This document shows, piece after piece, positions 51,908 through 59,065 of a stretch of 64,000 nucleotides of DNA. The notes under the pieces were generated by a model, which saw only the letters and a program-made list of their open reading frames with translations, ran no database searches and had not been told where the DNA came from. The DNA is from Bacillota bacterium. GTDB taxonomy: Bacteria; Bacillota; Clostridia; Oscillospirales; Oscillospiraceae. The position numbers and the translations under genes are program-made. The DNA is taken from the NCBI GenBank assembly GCA_030529825.1, contig JAUMWD010000006.1, positions 50,230 to 114,229 of the forward strand. The letters are read 5' to 3'. Each line of letters starts with the position of its first letter. Position 1 is the first letter of the stretch.

Positions 51908-52340
51908 ATACTTTCCACTTAAAGAGCAGCATACCGCCGGTCATTAGGGCAAGGCCCGCATACTTCGACCAGGTGAAGGCTACCCTTTCGCTTCCCATGA
52001 GCCCGAAGGCGTCAATCAGCGCCGCCGCCGTGAGCTGGGAAATGAGAATTACGGATATGGCCGCCGTGGGCCCTAAATTCTTTATGCCCAGCATGACCGT
52101 GACGGTGATGACAACTCCGAAAACGCCGCCCAGCCAATAGAGCTTATTAACCTGCCCCAGTTCATTAAAGCTGCCCTGACGGTAGAAGGCCAGCACAAGC
52201 AGAGACAGCACAAAGGCCGTGGCCTGCACGAAGGCATTGGCCTCCATATTGCCGATGCCCTCTCCCAGGCGTGTGTTCATTACCCCCTGAAGGCTCATGG
52301 CCACGCCTGCCGCTATGCTGAAAATAATACCCCAAAGCAT
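51906..52340 (-). CDS. YdcZ-type DMT transporter (DUF606)
   Basis: A 144-residue protein with five membrane segments, length and motifs of the DUF606/YdcZ half-size transporters: AAGVAMSLQGVMNTRLG near residue 10-27, and GVFGVVITVTVMLGI plus the GPTAAISVILISQLTAAALIDAFGL block near 89-110. These act as dimers; substrates are mostly unknown. The ATG at 52340 has GAGAGGAG upstream, while an earlier in-frame start has none. It diverges from pheB. Confidence 0.88.
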   Translation of the reverse strand: MLWGIIFSIAAGVAMSLQGVMNTRLGEGIGNMEANAFVQATAFVLSLLVLAFYRQGSFNELGQVNKLYWLGGVFGVVITVTVMLGIKNLGPTAAISVILISQLTAAALIDAFGLMGSERVAFTWSKYAGLALMTGGMLLFKWKV

Positions 52341-52369
52341 AAAATTGCTCCTCTCTCCGATTCTTACTA

Positions 52370-52398
52370 TTGAATATACGGACAAAACATGGTAAAAT
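52370..52398 (+). promoter_or_regulatory. Promoter of pheB
   Basis: TTGAAT (52370-52375), a 17-bp spacer and TAAAAT (52393-52398), with TGG before the -10 box (extended -10). Confidence 0.7.
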
Positions 52399-52441
52399 AT
52401 CCGTGTGGGAAACACATTTGCGTTTCCGAGGAGGATTCACC

Positions 52442-52885
52442 ATGTCAGTCGGAAAGTCAAAATACTATCTTGTTGCGGCAGATGCATTGCCCGAGGTTTT
52501 CGTTAAGGTCGTCGAAGCCAAGTCGCTTTTGGAAACCGGTGAGGCCCGCACCGTGGCCGACGCCGTGGAGCGCGTCGATTTGAGCCGCAGCGCTTTTTAC
52601 AAATACAAGGATTCAATTTCTCCCTTCCGGGACATGAAGCGTGACACCGTTATGACCTTCCATATGCTGCTCCATGATAAGCCCGGCACACTTGCCGCCG
52701 TACTGTCTATTTTTACCGAAAGCGGAGCAAATATTCTCACCATTAATCAGAGCATTCCCGCCAACGGCGCGGCGCTGGTTACCATTTCCGTTGTCCCCGA
52801 CACCATGATAAAAACCTCCGATGAGCTCATGGCAAGCCTCATAGCTCAAAACGGGGTAATGAAGGTTGAGATAATGGCAGGCTGA
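52442..52885 (+). CDS. pheB: ACT-domain protein PheB-like
   Basis: A 147-residue cytoplasmic protein with an N-terminal helix-turn-helix-like region (residues 10-60; TVADAVERVDLSRSAFYKYKDSI) and a C-terminal ACT domain (about 70-147; TFHMLLHDKPGTLAAVLSIFTESGANILTINQ-like). PheB-type proteins accompany aromatic or Asp-family amino acid genes and probably sense an amino acid. Here lysC follows, though a terminator lies between. The ATG at 52442 follows GAGGAGG. Confidence 0.88.
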   Translation: MSVGKSKYYLVAADALPEVFVKVVEAKSLLETGEARTVADAVERVDLSRSAFYKYKDSISPFRDMKRDTVMTFHMLLHDKPGTLAAVLSIFTESGANILTINQSIPANGAALVTISVVPDTMIKTSDELMASLIAQNGVMKVEIMAG

Positions 52886-52900
52886 ACAGAACTTGAATAT

Positions 52901-52935
52901 AATGAAGCAGGTCTTTTTGACCTGCTTCATTTTTT
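52901..52935 (+). terminator. Terminator between pheB and lysC
   Basis: A perfect 13-bp stem (52901-52913 with 52919-52931) with a T5 loop and a T run, 15 bp after pheB. lysC begins 17 bp beyond, so read-through or attenuation could link them. Confidence 0.85.
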
Positions 52936-52951
52936 ATACAGGAGGAGCAAC

Positions 52952-53908
52952 ATGCTGACAGTACAGAAATTCGGCGGAAGCTCCGTTGCCGACGCCGGAA
53001 GAATCCGCCGCGTTGCGGATATTATTGCCGAGACCAAAGCCGCGGGCAGCGATGTGGTTGCGGTACTGTCCGCGGCAGGTGATACCACCGACGAGCTCGC
53101 AGACCGTGCCGCGGAAATCAGCAAATTTCCGCCCCACAGAGAGCTTGATGCCCTGCTTTCCACGGGGGAGCTCCAAAGCGTTGCTCTCATGTCCATGCAG
53201 CTTGAGCGTTTAGGCGTTCCCGCCCTTTCTCTTTCGGGGCGTCAGGCGGGAATAATCACCGACGAAAACCACGGAAACGCAAAAATTCTCAACATAAAAA
53301 CAAAGCGCATAAAAGATGAGCTTGCCCGTGGAAAAGTTGTCGTCGTGGCAGGCTTTCAGGGCATAGACTGCAGCGATAATATTACTACTCTCGGCCGCGG
53401 CGGCAGCGATACCACAGCCGTGGCGCTGGCTGCGGCGTTAAAGGCGGATAAGTGCGAAATCTATTCCGATGTTGACGGAATTTACACCGCCGACCCCCGA
53501 CTTGTCACGGGAGCAAAAAAGTTATCCGAGATTGATTACACCGATATGCTGAATTTAGCCAGAGGCGGCTCCCAGGTCATGCACTCAAGAGCCGTGGAAA
53601 TCGCCATGAAATACAACATGGAGGTGCGCATGCTCTCCAGCTTTGTGAAAACCGAGGGCACCTATATGCGACGGCTGGTACGGAGGCCAGAGCTGTGCGG
53701 AATCACCCGTGACAAGGCGGAAAACAAAATAAGCCTTGTGGGTGAAGCTGCAGACATTAACTGTCTGTCCGTGGCGGCAGCACTTCTCAAGGAAAGCGGC
53801 ATTTTTCCCATATCCGCCGAAGCGCGCGAGGGAGTATGCTCGCTTACAACGGAGGATCGCTTCGTTCTTCCCGCCCTGCAGCTTCTGCACAAGCACTTTT
53901 TTGATTAA
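52952..53908 (+). CDS. lysC: Aspartokinase with shortened regulatory region
   Basis: Phosphorylates aspartate, the first step to Lys, Thr, Met and diaminopimelate. The kinase domain is complete (residues 1-240): VQKFGGSSVAD near 4, GRGGSDTTAVALA near 149-161 and DVDGIYTADPRLV near 175. The regulatory part is only about 75 residues and can hold one ACT domain (residues 240-318), while normal aspartokinases (about 400 residues) have two. The frame ends with TAA, without an obvious frameshift. An AGGAGGAG site precedes the ATG. Loss of one ACT unit suggests altered or missing feedback control. Confidence 0.9.
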   Translation: MLTVQKFGGSSVADAGRIRRVADIIAETKAAGSDVVAVLSAAGDTTDELADRAAEISKFPPHRELDALLSTGELQSVALMSMQLERLGVPALSLSGRQAGIITDENHGNAKILNIKTKRIKDELARGKVVVVAGFQGIDCSDNITTLGRGGSDTTAVALAAALKADKCEIYSDVDGIYTADPRLVTGAKKLSEIDYTDMLNLARGGSQVMHSRAVEIAMKYNMEVRMLSSFVKTEGTYMRRLVRRPELCGITRDKAENKISLVGEAADINCLSVAAALLKESGIFPISAEAREGVCSLTTEDRFVLPALQLLHKHFFD

Positions 53909-53979
53909 GAAAGCGAATCAGCATTTTTCTTTGTTTCGCCAAAGAAAAACGCTTGCAACAAGAAACATTAAACATTTAT

Positions 53980-54008
53980 TTTACACAATCCCTCCTCTGC
54001 GCTATAAT
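53980..54008 (+). promoter_or_regulatory. fliB promoter
   Basis: TTTACA (53980-53985), a 17-bp spacer and consensus TATAAT (54003-54008). Transcription would start near 54015, right at the ribosome site. CCCTCCT (53990-53996) and AGGAGGG (54016-54022) form an inverted repeat around the -10 box. Confidence 0.75.
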
Positions 54009-54028
54009 AAAGCAAAGGAGGGATTTCC

Positions 54029-54919
54029 TTGCTATACGCATACCCCGATTATTACGAAAAGTTCAAATGTATTGCGGATAAATGTCGCCACAGCTGCTGC
54101 GTCGGTTGGGAAATCGACATTGACGAAGCATCCCTCCGCCGTTTTGAAGAGTGCAGAGGCTCACTCGGCGATGAATTGAGAGGGAAAATTTCTCACGAGG
54201 ACACTCCCCATTTTGTTCTCGGAGAAAACGAACGCTGCCCCTTCCTTGATGAGAGAAATCTCTGCCGGTTGATTACCGAAAAGGGCGAGGATTTTCTCTG
54301 CGACATCTGCCGCGACCACCCCCGCTTCCGCAGTTATCTGCCCGGCAGAACGGAAATCGGTCTCGGTCTGTGCTGTGAGGAGGCGGCGAGGCTCATACTC
54401 ACGCAGAAGGAGCCCGTCACAATTATTGAGCGCGGTGAAAACGAGCCCGACGAGGAAACGGAAAACATCATATCAGGCCGAAATGAGCTTTTCGCCATGG
54501 CGCAGAACAGATGCTTTGATATAAGCACGCGAATCCAAATGCTCTTGGATTTTTACGATATTGCTCTGCCCGAAAAATCACCCTCGGAATGGGCGGAATA
54601 CTATTTATCCCTTGAACGCCTTGAGGATGCATGGACAAAGCAGCTTGAAATGCTGAAGAAATACGATATATTCACCGTTCCGAACACCACAGAATATGAG
54701 CAGCTTTTGGTGTATTTCCTCTACCGTCATATCCCCGAATGCTATGAGGATTTTGACGCCGACAGCAAAATCCTTTTTGCGGTGTTGAGCACACAGATTT
54801 TAGGCACCCTTGCAGGAGAAAATGTTGAAAACCTCCTTGAGCTTGCCCGACTTTACTCCGCGGAAATCGAATACTCCGATGAAAACACGGAGCTTATCTA
54901 CGATGAACTGATGAAATAA
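54029..54919 (+). CDS. fliB: Flagellin lysine-N-methylase FliB family
   Basis: A 296-residue protein of the FliB family, which in Salmonella methylates flagellin lysines. The Cys cluster CRHSCCVGWEIDID near residue 20 and the second cluster CPFLDERNLCRLI ... CDICRDHPRF near 70-100 are typical (a YkgJ-like Fe/Zn cluster). The start is TTG at 54029, since AAGGAGGG lies 6-8 bases upstream and no ATG fits. Flagellar genes are not in the window, so the target may differ. Its 3' third is duplicated in diverged form at 62520-62774. Confidence 0.88.
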   Translation: MLYAYPDYYEKFKCIADKCRHSCCVGWEIDIDEASLRRFEECRGSLGDELRGKISHEDTPHFVLGENERCPFLDERNLCRLITEKGEDFLCDICRDHPRFRSYLPGRTEIGLGLCCEEAARLILTQKEPVTIIERGENEPDEETENIISGRNELFAMAQNRCFDISTRIQMLLDFYDIALPEKSPSEWAEYYLSLERLEDAWTKQLEMLKKYDIFTVPNTTEYEQLLVYFLYRHIPECYEDFDADSKILFAVLSTQILGTLAGENVENLLELARLYSAEIEYSDENTELIYDELMK

Positions 54920-55193
54920 AAAAGACAGCCACAAGGTTGTTAGCCTTAGGGATACGATGAAAACTTGTATTTGGGCTGACACCTTACGAGCGGAACAAGA
55001 AAAAAGGCCATACAAACAGACTTCAAAAATTGAAATGAGCCAGTAAAAACGGATAACAGGCAAAATACCTCCTAAGCAGTTGAATAAAAGGGACTACACA
55101 GGTGGTGTTACTATGCCAAGAAAATATGAAAAAAGCACCGGAACTATTGCCGGAAGTAAGACGCTGCAGACAACAAGAAGCCTCGCATATTTT
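54920..55193. other. Non-coding or degraded segment between fliB and mobA
   Basis: About 270 bp with no gene I can support. It holds short open frames (ATG 54957 and ATG 55114, the latter after GGTGG) that read like fragments. AT content is higher than in the flanking core genes. It marks the left edge of the accessory block. Confidence 0.4.
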
Positions 55194-55211
55194 TTATGCG
55201 AGGCTTCTTGT
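55174..55211 (-). terminator. Terminator at the mobA 3' end
   Basis: A 16-bp stem (55211-55196 with 55189-55174) around an A/T-rich loop. The mobA stop codon lies within the loop. No long T run follows on the minus strand, so efficiency is uncertain. Confidence 0.6.
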
Positions 55212-55784
55212 TATTTGAGCTGCTCTTTTAAATTCTTCAGGGGTGTTGCAATCGCACAGCAAAAACTCATCATCGTCAAACTGGTATTTGGAATATCCGA
55301 CCTTGTTTAACAGCACTCGTATAGAAGTGTTATCCGTCATCAGAATCTGCGCTGCTATTCTTGCAAGCCAGCTTTCATAGACAGCAATAATCGGCTCTAT
55401 TTTATCTCCGTGAGCGAGAACGGTGATATTCCCCGAGCTGTTCATATGCGATTGTATGAGCTCTGAAATGACCTTTGACGGTAGAAGCGGAGTGTCAACA
55501 CCGACAACAAGGCAGGTGGGATTTTTAGCTGCGAGCAAGCCTGCGTGAATACCGCCGAGCGGCCCCTTGAGCAGATATTTATCCGCAACAAAACGGGTAT
55601 CCTCAACGGGCTTGGAATAACCCGAGATTATGATATCATCTATGCCCAGTGCGCGCAGCTTATTCACCTGATGCTCAATCAGCGGCACTCCGTTCCAAAT
55701 AAGCTCTGCCTTGCAGGAGCCCATACGCGAGCTTAGTCCGCCGGCAAGAATTATTGCCGAGATTTTATCTTCCTTTTGTTTCAT
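55194..55784 (-). CDS. mobA: Molybdenum cofactor guanylyltransferase MobA
   Basis: Attaches GMP to molybdopterin, giving the MGD form used by DMSO-reductase-family enzymes. The 196-residue protein has ILAGGLSSRMGSCKAEL near residue 12, GPLGGIHAGL near 74 and VGVDTPLLP near 93 (the metal-binding Asp). Homologues are about 190-200 residues. Its start overlaps the end of the molybdopterin-binding-like gene by four bases (ATGA). It supplies the cofactor form that the oxidoreductase in the neighbouring operon is expected to use. AT content is higher than in the core genes. Confidence 0.92.
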   Translation of the reverse strand: MKQKEDKISAIILAGGLSSRMGSCKAELIWNGVPLIEHQVNKLRALGIDDIIISGYSKPVEDTRFVADKYLLKGPLGGIHAGLLAAKNPTCLVVGVDTPLLPSKVISELIQSHMNSSGNITVLAHGDKIEPIIAVYESWLARIAAQILMTDNTSIRVLLNKVGYSKYQFDDDEFLLCDCNTPEEFKRAAQITRSLA

Positions 55785-56203
55785 TCGGCATCTATCCTTA
55801 CAACATTTTTGACGCAGCGCTTTAAGTTTTCGTCGCCGAAAACAATAAGCTGCAGTGAATTGTCATCTTTGATTATGAGATATGCGTTCTGAATTTCACC
55901 GGAGGAAACCTCTGCGTGATATTCATCTGATGCGGTAACAGATACTGAAGTAAAAGCCGTTCCGCACACATCTCCCAGCGGCACACCCTGCGCATCTATG
56001 GCAATCTTCTCGCCCTTGCCGTTAACCACCGTGCCTCTTACAGAGCTCAGACTGAGGTCGTCAATCATTACCGCTTCGCCGTTTACAATGACCGCACCCG
56101 CAAGCTCAGGCGTGCGCGTTGTCAGATGAATGACCGCGAGAGCTGCGGTCAGCAGTATAAGCACCGCTATGACGGTGAGTACGCGCTTTTTCACATTTCT
56201 CAT
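55781..56203 (-). CDS. Small membrane-anchored molybdopterin-binding-like protein
   Basis: A 140-residue protein with an N-terminal membrane segment or uncleaved signal (residues 4-28) and an exported beta-rich domain. The pattern VNGEAVMIDDLSLSSV, GVPLGDVCG, SVTASDEYHAEVSS, AYLI and LQLIVFGDENLKRCVKNVVRI follows the oxidoreductase molybdopterin-binding (sulfite oxidase-type) fold in miniature, without a clear catalytic Cys. The assignment is inference. The ATG at 56203 lies inside the preceding gene's frame, an overlap of about 98 bp, and GGAAAGG abuts it. It is followed directly by mobA. Confidence 0.6.
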   Translation of the reverse strand: MRNVKKRVLTVIAVLILLTAALAVIHLTTRTPELAGAVIVNGEAVMIDDLSLSSVRGTVVNGKGEKIAIDAQGVPLGDVCGTAFTSVSVTASDEYHAEVSSGEIQNAYLIIKDDNSLQLIVFGDENLKRCVKNVVRIDAE

Positions 56204-56732
56204 CCTTTCCGAATATTGGCTCAAGCTTGTGCGCAACGCTTCCTGCAATAACGCCGCAGACTGTACCGCTTAACATCGACACACTTGCGTAAAGCAGCAG
56301 GATAATGCCGTGCAGGTTAAAGACAATCATATTGGCAACAAGGCAGGCGGTTACTGCGGCAGCGGCGTTTGCGATTACAAGACTTTCATCTCTGCTGAGC
56401 TTTGCCTTGCGCGTCAGCCACAGTATGCAGTCAATTACAAAACCGGGGAGAATGTAGCCCAGGGGCGCCAGCGCACCCATACTGCCGACTGTGCCCATGC
56501 ACAGCGCAATGCCGCTTTGCACGGCACCCATCAGCGTTGCGCTGCCGAAGCGCGGAACAAACACCGAGGCAACGACGATGAACATAAGCGAAAAGCTTGT
56601 GCCTATGCCGCCGGGGATGTGAAGTGAATCGGTAATAAAGTTTGCCACGGGAACAATGAGCTTCTTTGCGAAGATGCCCAAATCGCAGCACAGCGCCATA
56701 AATATAAGGCGCTTTAATCTGTTTCTGTTCAT
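56106..56732 (-). CDS. ECF-type S-component-like membrane protein
   Basis: A 208-residue protein with about six membrane segments. The core (residues 1-170) has the Gly/Ala-rich helices of ECF S components: an N-terminal KRLIFMALCCDLGIFAKK, HIPGGIGTSFSLMFIVVASVFVPRFGSATLMG and GALAPLGYILPG. The last 40 residues are hydrophilic and overlap the next gene in another frame, so they could be non-native if a frameshift is present near 56200. The substrate is unknown; its place after a Moco-type RNA and before mobA suggests uptake of a pterin, molybdate-linked or cofactor-related compound. GGAG lies 7 bases from the ATG. Confidence 0.7.
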   Translation of the reverse strand: MNRNRLKRLIFMALCCDLGIFAKKLIVPVANFITDSLHIPGGIGTSFSLMFIVVASVFVPRFGSATLMGAVQSGIALCMGTVGSMGALAPLGYILPGFVIDCILWLTRKAKLSRDESLVIANAAAAVTACLVANMIVFNLHGIILLLYASVSMLSGTVCGVIAGSVAHKLEPIFGKDEKCEKARTHRHSGAYTADRSSRGHSSDNAHA

Positions 56733-56734
56733 GC

Positions 56735-56833
56735 TTACTCCTTTTCAAACACGGGAAGGCGCAGCGGTTTCCCGCTGCACCCCGGGTACATAACCGTGGC
56801 AGAAGCTTTAGGTTATGCACCTCGGAGCGTTTT
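56735..56833 (-). ncRNA. Candidate molybdenum-cofactor (Moco) riboswitch
   Basis: The minus-strand leader of the ECF-like gene has, in order, CTCCGAGGTGC, a 10-bp stem (GTGCATAACC with GGTTATGTAC) around a loop containing TGCCAC, a GCAGCGG-GAAA-CCGCTGC hairpin and CGCCTTCCCGTGT, then the ribosome site. These blocks and their spacing resemble the Moco RNA before E. coli moaA, including the GAAA-capped stem and the 3' CTCCCGT-like block. The genes behind it are molybdenum related. Binding of Moco or of the tungsten form would control translation of the downstream operon. Confidence 0.72.
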
Positions 56834-56837
56834 TTGC

Positions 56838-57620
56838 TTAGTCGATGTGGATGACCTTTTCCATAAGGTCGGCTGCCTTTACATTGGCGTTGTGGAAGCG
56901 TGCGCGCTTAACGGTGATTTTGCCGACATTGATTGCCTCATTGGGACAGTACTCAATGCAAGCCATACAGCCGATGCAGTCTGTTCCGATGGTGGACTTT
57001 CCGTCAACAATCTTTATGTTGCCCTTGGGGCAGAGCTTTGCGCACTGACCGCAGCCTACGCACTTGTCGTTTACGTTCATGGCGGCATTAATCTTCTTGT
57101 TGATGTCTGCCATGCCCTTGCTCTCAAGAGCGAAGATGACGTTCTTGGGAGGCTTTTTGTCCTTGACGACCTTTGCCTTTACGCAGGCGGCAACATACTT
57201 CGCGGTCTTGTCACTGCGCTCCTGCGCACCCTTGAGAGAGGTGGGAGGCATGGTGAGATAGTGAGGCATGAGCCAGATGGCGGAGCAGTGGTTGGACATT
57301 CCCGTCCAGTAGTCAAGACCTACGATTTTATCAATCTTGTGAAGACCGCAGCCCTTGTAGCCGGCGTACTGAATAATGCCGAATTTGTAGGAGGAGGGAT
57401 TGATTTTAACAGACCTTATATGGTCCTCAACTCCGCCGGGAAGACCGCCGCCGTAGCAGGGGGCAATGAAGCCAACGCGCTTATATCCGGTGGCATCGGT
57501 GATTTCGGGGGCGGAACGCATGAGGCATATGTCGGTGTCTCCCAGCTCGGCTGCAATCTTCTTTGCCATGTCAAGGCAGTTGCCGGAGCCTGAGTAGCAG
57601 TAAATGATGTTTTCGCTCAT
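56838..57620 (-). CDS. EFR1-type flavodoxin/ferredoxin protein
   Basis: A 260-residue electron carrier with an N-terminal flavodoxin-like domain (residues 1-160; YCYSGSGNCLDMAKKIA holds the FMN phosphate loop) and a C-terminal ferredoxin domain with two 4Fe-4S clusters (CVGCGQCAKLCP near 189 and CIGCMACIEYCP near 217). It is the last gene of the oxidoreductase operon, 14 bp after the Fe-S subunit gene, with AAAGGA upstream. It likely moves electrons between the enzyme and the cell's reductant pool. Confidence 0.88.
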   Translation of the reverse strand: MSENIIYCYSGSGNCLDMAKKIAAELGDTDICLMRSAPEITDATGYKRVGFIAPCYGGGLPGGVEDHIRSVKINPSSYKFGIIQYAGYKGCGLHKIDKIVGLDYWTGMSNHCSAIWLMPHYLTMPPTSLKGAQERSDKTAKYVAACVKAKVVKDKKPPKNVIFALESKGMADINKKINAAMNVNDKCVGCGQCAKLCPKGNIKIVDGKSTIGTDCIGCMACIEYCPNEAINVGKITVKRARFHNANVKAADLMEKVIHID

Positions 57621-57634
57621 TTCGTTTTCCTTTC

Positions 57635-59053
57635 TTAACCTACGACCTTGATTACGTCGTACTTGTCCATGCTTTCAACGGCCTTTTTAACTTGACCCAG
57701 GTTGTGGCAGATGAGAGCCTTGTACTCCTTGCCGCTTTCGGTGAAGACAAGCTCCTCGGCCTTGCTGCCGAGATTCCAGCCGCCGATATGCAGCAGGTCG
57801 CCGTAGCGCTCGCAGCGCTCGTACTCGCAAAGCTGCTCTGCCTCAGCACCCTTGCGGAGTGCGGGATTAACGCCGCAGCGCAGGAAGATGCGGTAAAGCT
57901 CGCGGGCATTGATGAAGTAGTCGCAGTTGCCTGTTTCGACTGCCTCAGCACCGTTGGAATTGCGGCTGGTGATGTGGTAGAGCTTGGTGCCGGGGTGCTT
58001 TTCGTGCATATATGCGCCGAATACCTGCTGAAGACTGTCGTGGAATGCAAACTGCTTCTTCAGCTCGGGGTAGTTCTTCTCAAGGAAGTTCTTTGCGGCG
58101 TAATCACGGGTGAGAATTACGCACTTTTTGCCGAGCATTTTGTCAAGCATATCCGCAGCCTGATTGTTGGAGATGTGCATTGCAAATGCAGGGTCGTATA
58201 CATGGTCAATGCCGATTTTCTTAAGACCGTCAATAACCTGCTCATAGGTGAAGCTGTACTTGGAAACCTTGAACAGCTCCTCAAGCTCCTTCAGCACGCA
58301 GGAGCAGACCATTGCGGCTGTTTCCGTGCCGTACTGGTGAGCAAAGTAAATCTCCTCGTCCTTGTGCTCCTTCATGAACAGAGCGCCCGTGGGGCATACA
58401 TTGACGCAGCGACCGCAGCGGATGCAACCGTCAGCCATAAGGCCGTTCGGTGCGCCTACGGTCTGACCGTTTTCGGTCTTGACCATACCGAGAATGCCGA
58501 CACCCTGTGCCTTGCACACATCGGTGCAGCGGCGGCACTTGATGCACTTGTTGGGGTTGCGGATGATGCTGCCGGTGGAATCGTCGATTGCAAAATCGTG
58601 CTCGTGAATTTCAAAGGGCAGCTCGTCAACGCCGAACTCAAGTGCCTTTTCCTGCAGCTCGCAGAAGCCGTCGCGGACACAGTCGCAGAAGTAGCAGTCC
58701 TTGCAGAAGCTGGGGTCAAAGTCCTTGGCCTTGGTGGAGCCGATACGCAGGCAGTGGTGGCAGTCAACGGTGTGCTGACGGAACATTTCCTGAACGGTTT
58801 CCTTGCGCTTTGCGAAAAGCTCGTCAGAGTCGGTGGTGATGACCATGCCGTCCTTAACCTTGGTCGCGCAGGCAAGCTTTTCCTTTTCCTCGCCCTCAAT
58901 CTGAACGATGCACAGCTTGCAGGAAGCCTTGGGGTTCATACCCTCGTATGCGCAGAGAGTGGGGATATATACGCCGTTGGCCTTAGCTGCCTCAAGAACG
59001 GTGATGCCTTCCTCTACGGCAATTTTGTTTCCGTTAAGAATAATATTTATCAT
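57635..59053 (-). CDS. Multi-cluster Fe-S protein with degenerate hydrogenase-like domain
   Basis: A 472-residue subunit. Residues 1-75 are a 2Fe-2S domain (Cys34, 45, 48, 62). Residues 90-135 are a NuoG-like His/Cys cluster region (His94, Cys98, Cys101 and several more Cys up to 131). Two 4Fe-4S sites follow (Cys170-180 and Cys210-220). Residues 230-390 align with the large subunit of [FeFe] hydrogenase, but the H-cluster motifs are lost: where TSCCPGW is expected it reads LTRDYAAK, and the PCxxKK.E region has no Cys. It should therefore be an electron-transfer or scaffolding subunit, not a hydrogenase. GGAGG precedes the ATG. It lies 12 bp after the oxidoreductase gene. Confidence 0.85.
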   Translation of the reverse strand: MINIILNGNKIAVEEGITVLEAAKANGVYIPTLCAYEGMNPKASCKLCIVQIEGEEKEKLACATKVKDGMVITTDSDELFAKRKETVQEMFRQHTVDCHHCLRIGSTKAKDFDPSFCKDCYFCDCVRDGFCELQEKALEFGVDELPFEIHEHDFAIDDSTGSIIRNPNKCIKCRRCTDVCKAQGVGILGMVKTENGQTVGAPNGLMADGCIRCGRCVNVCPTGALFMKEHKDEEIYFAHQYGTETAAMVCSCVLKELEELFKVSKYSFTYEQVIDGLKKIGIDHVYDPAFAMHISNNQAADMLDKMLGKKCVILTRDYAAKNFLEKNYPELKKQFAFHDSLQQVFGAYMHEKHPGTKLYHITSRNSNGAEAVETGNCDYFINARELYRIFLRCGVNPALRKGAEAEQLCEYERCERYGDLLHIGGWNLGSKAEELVFTESGKEYKALICHNLGQVKKAVESMDKYDVIKVVG

Positions 59054-59065
59054 ATCTGCGCCTCC

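Noticed and set aside
53990..54022. RNA hairpin hiding the fliB ribosome site
   Set aside because: The left arm lies upstream of the predicted transcription start, so it would not be in the RNA.
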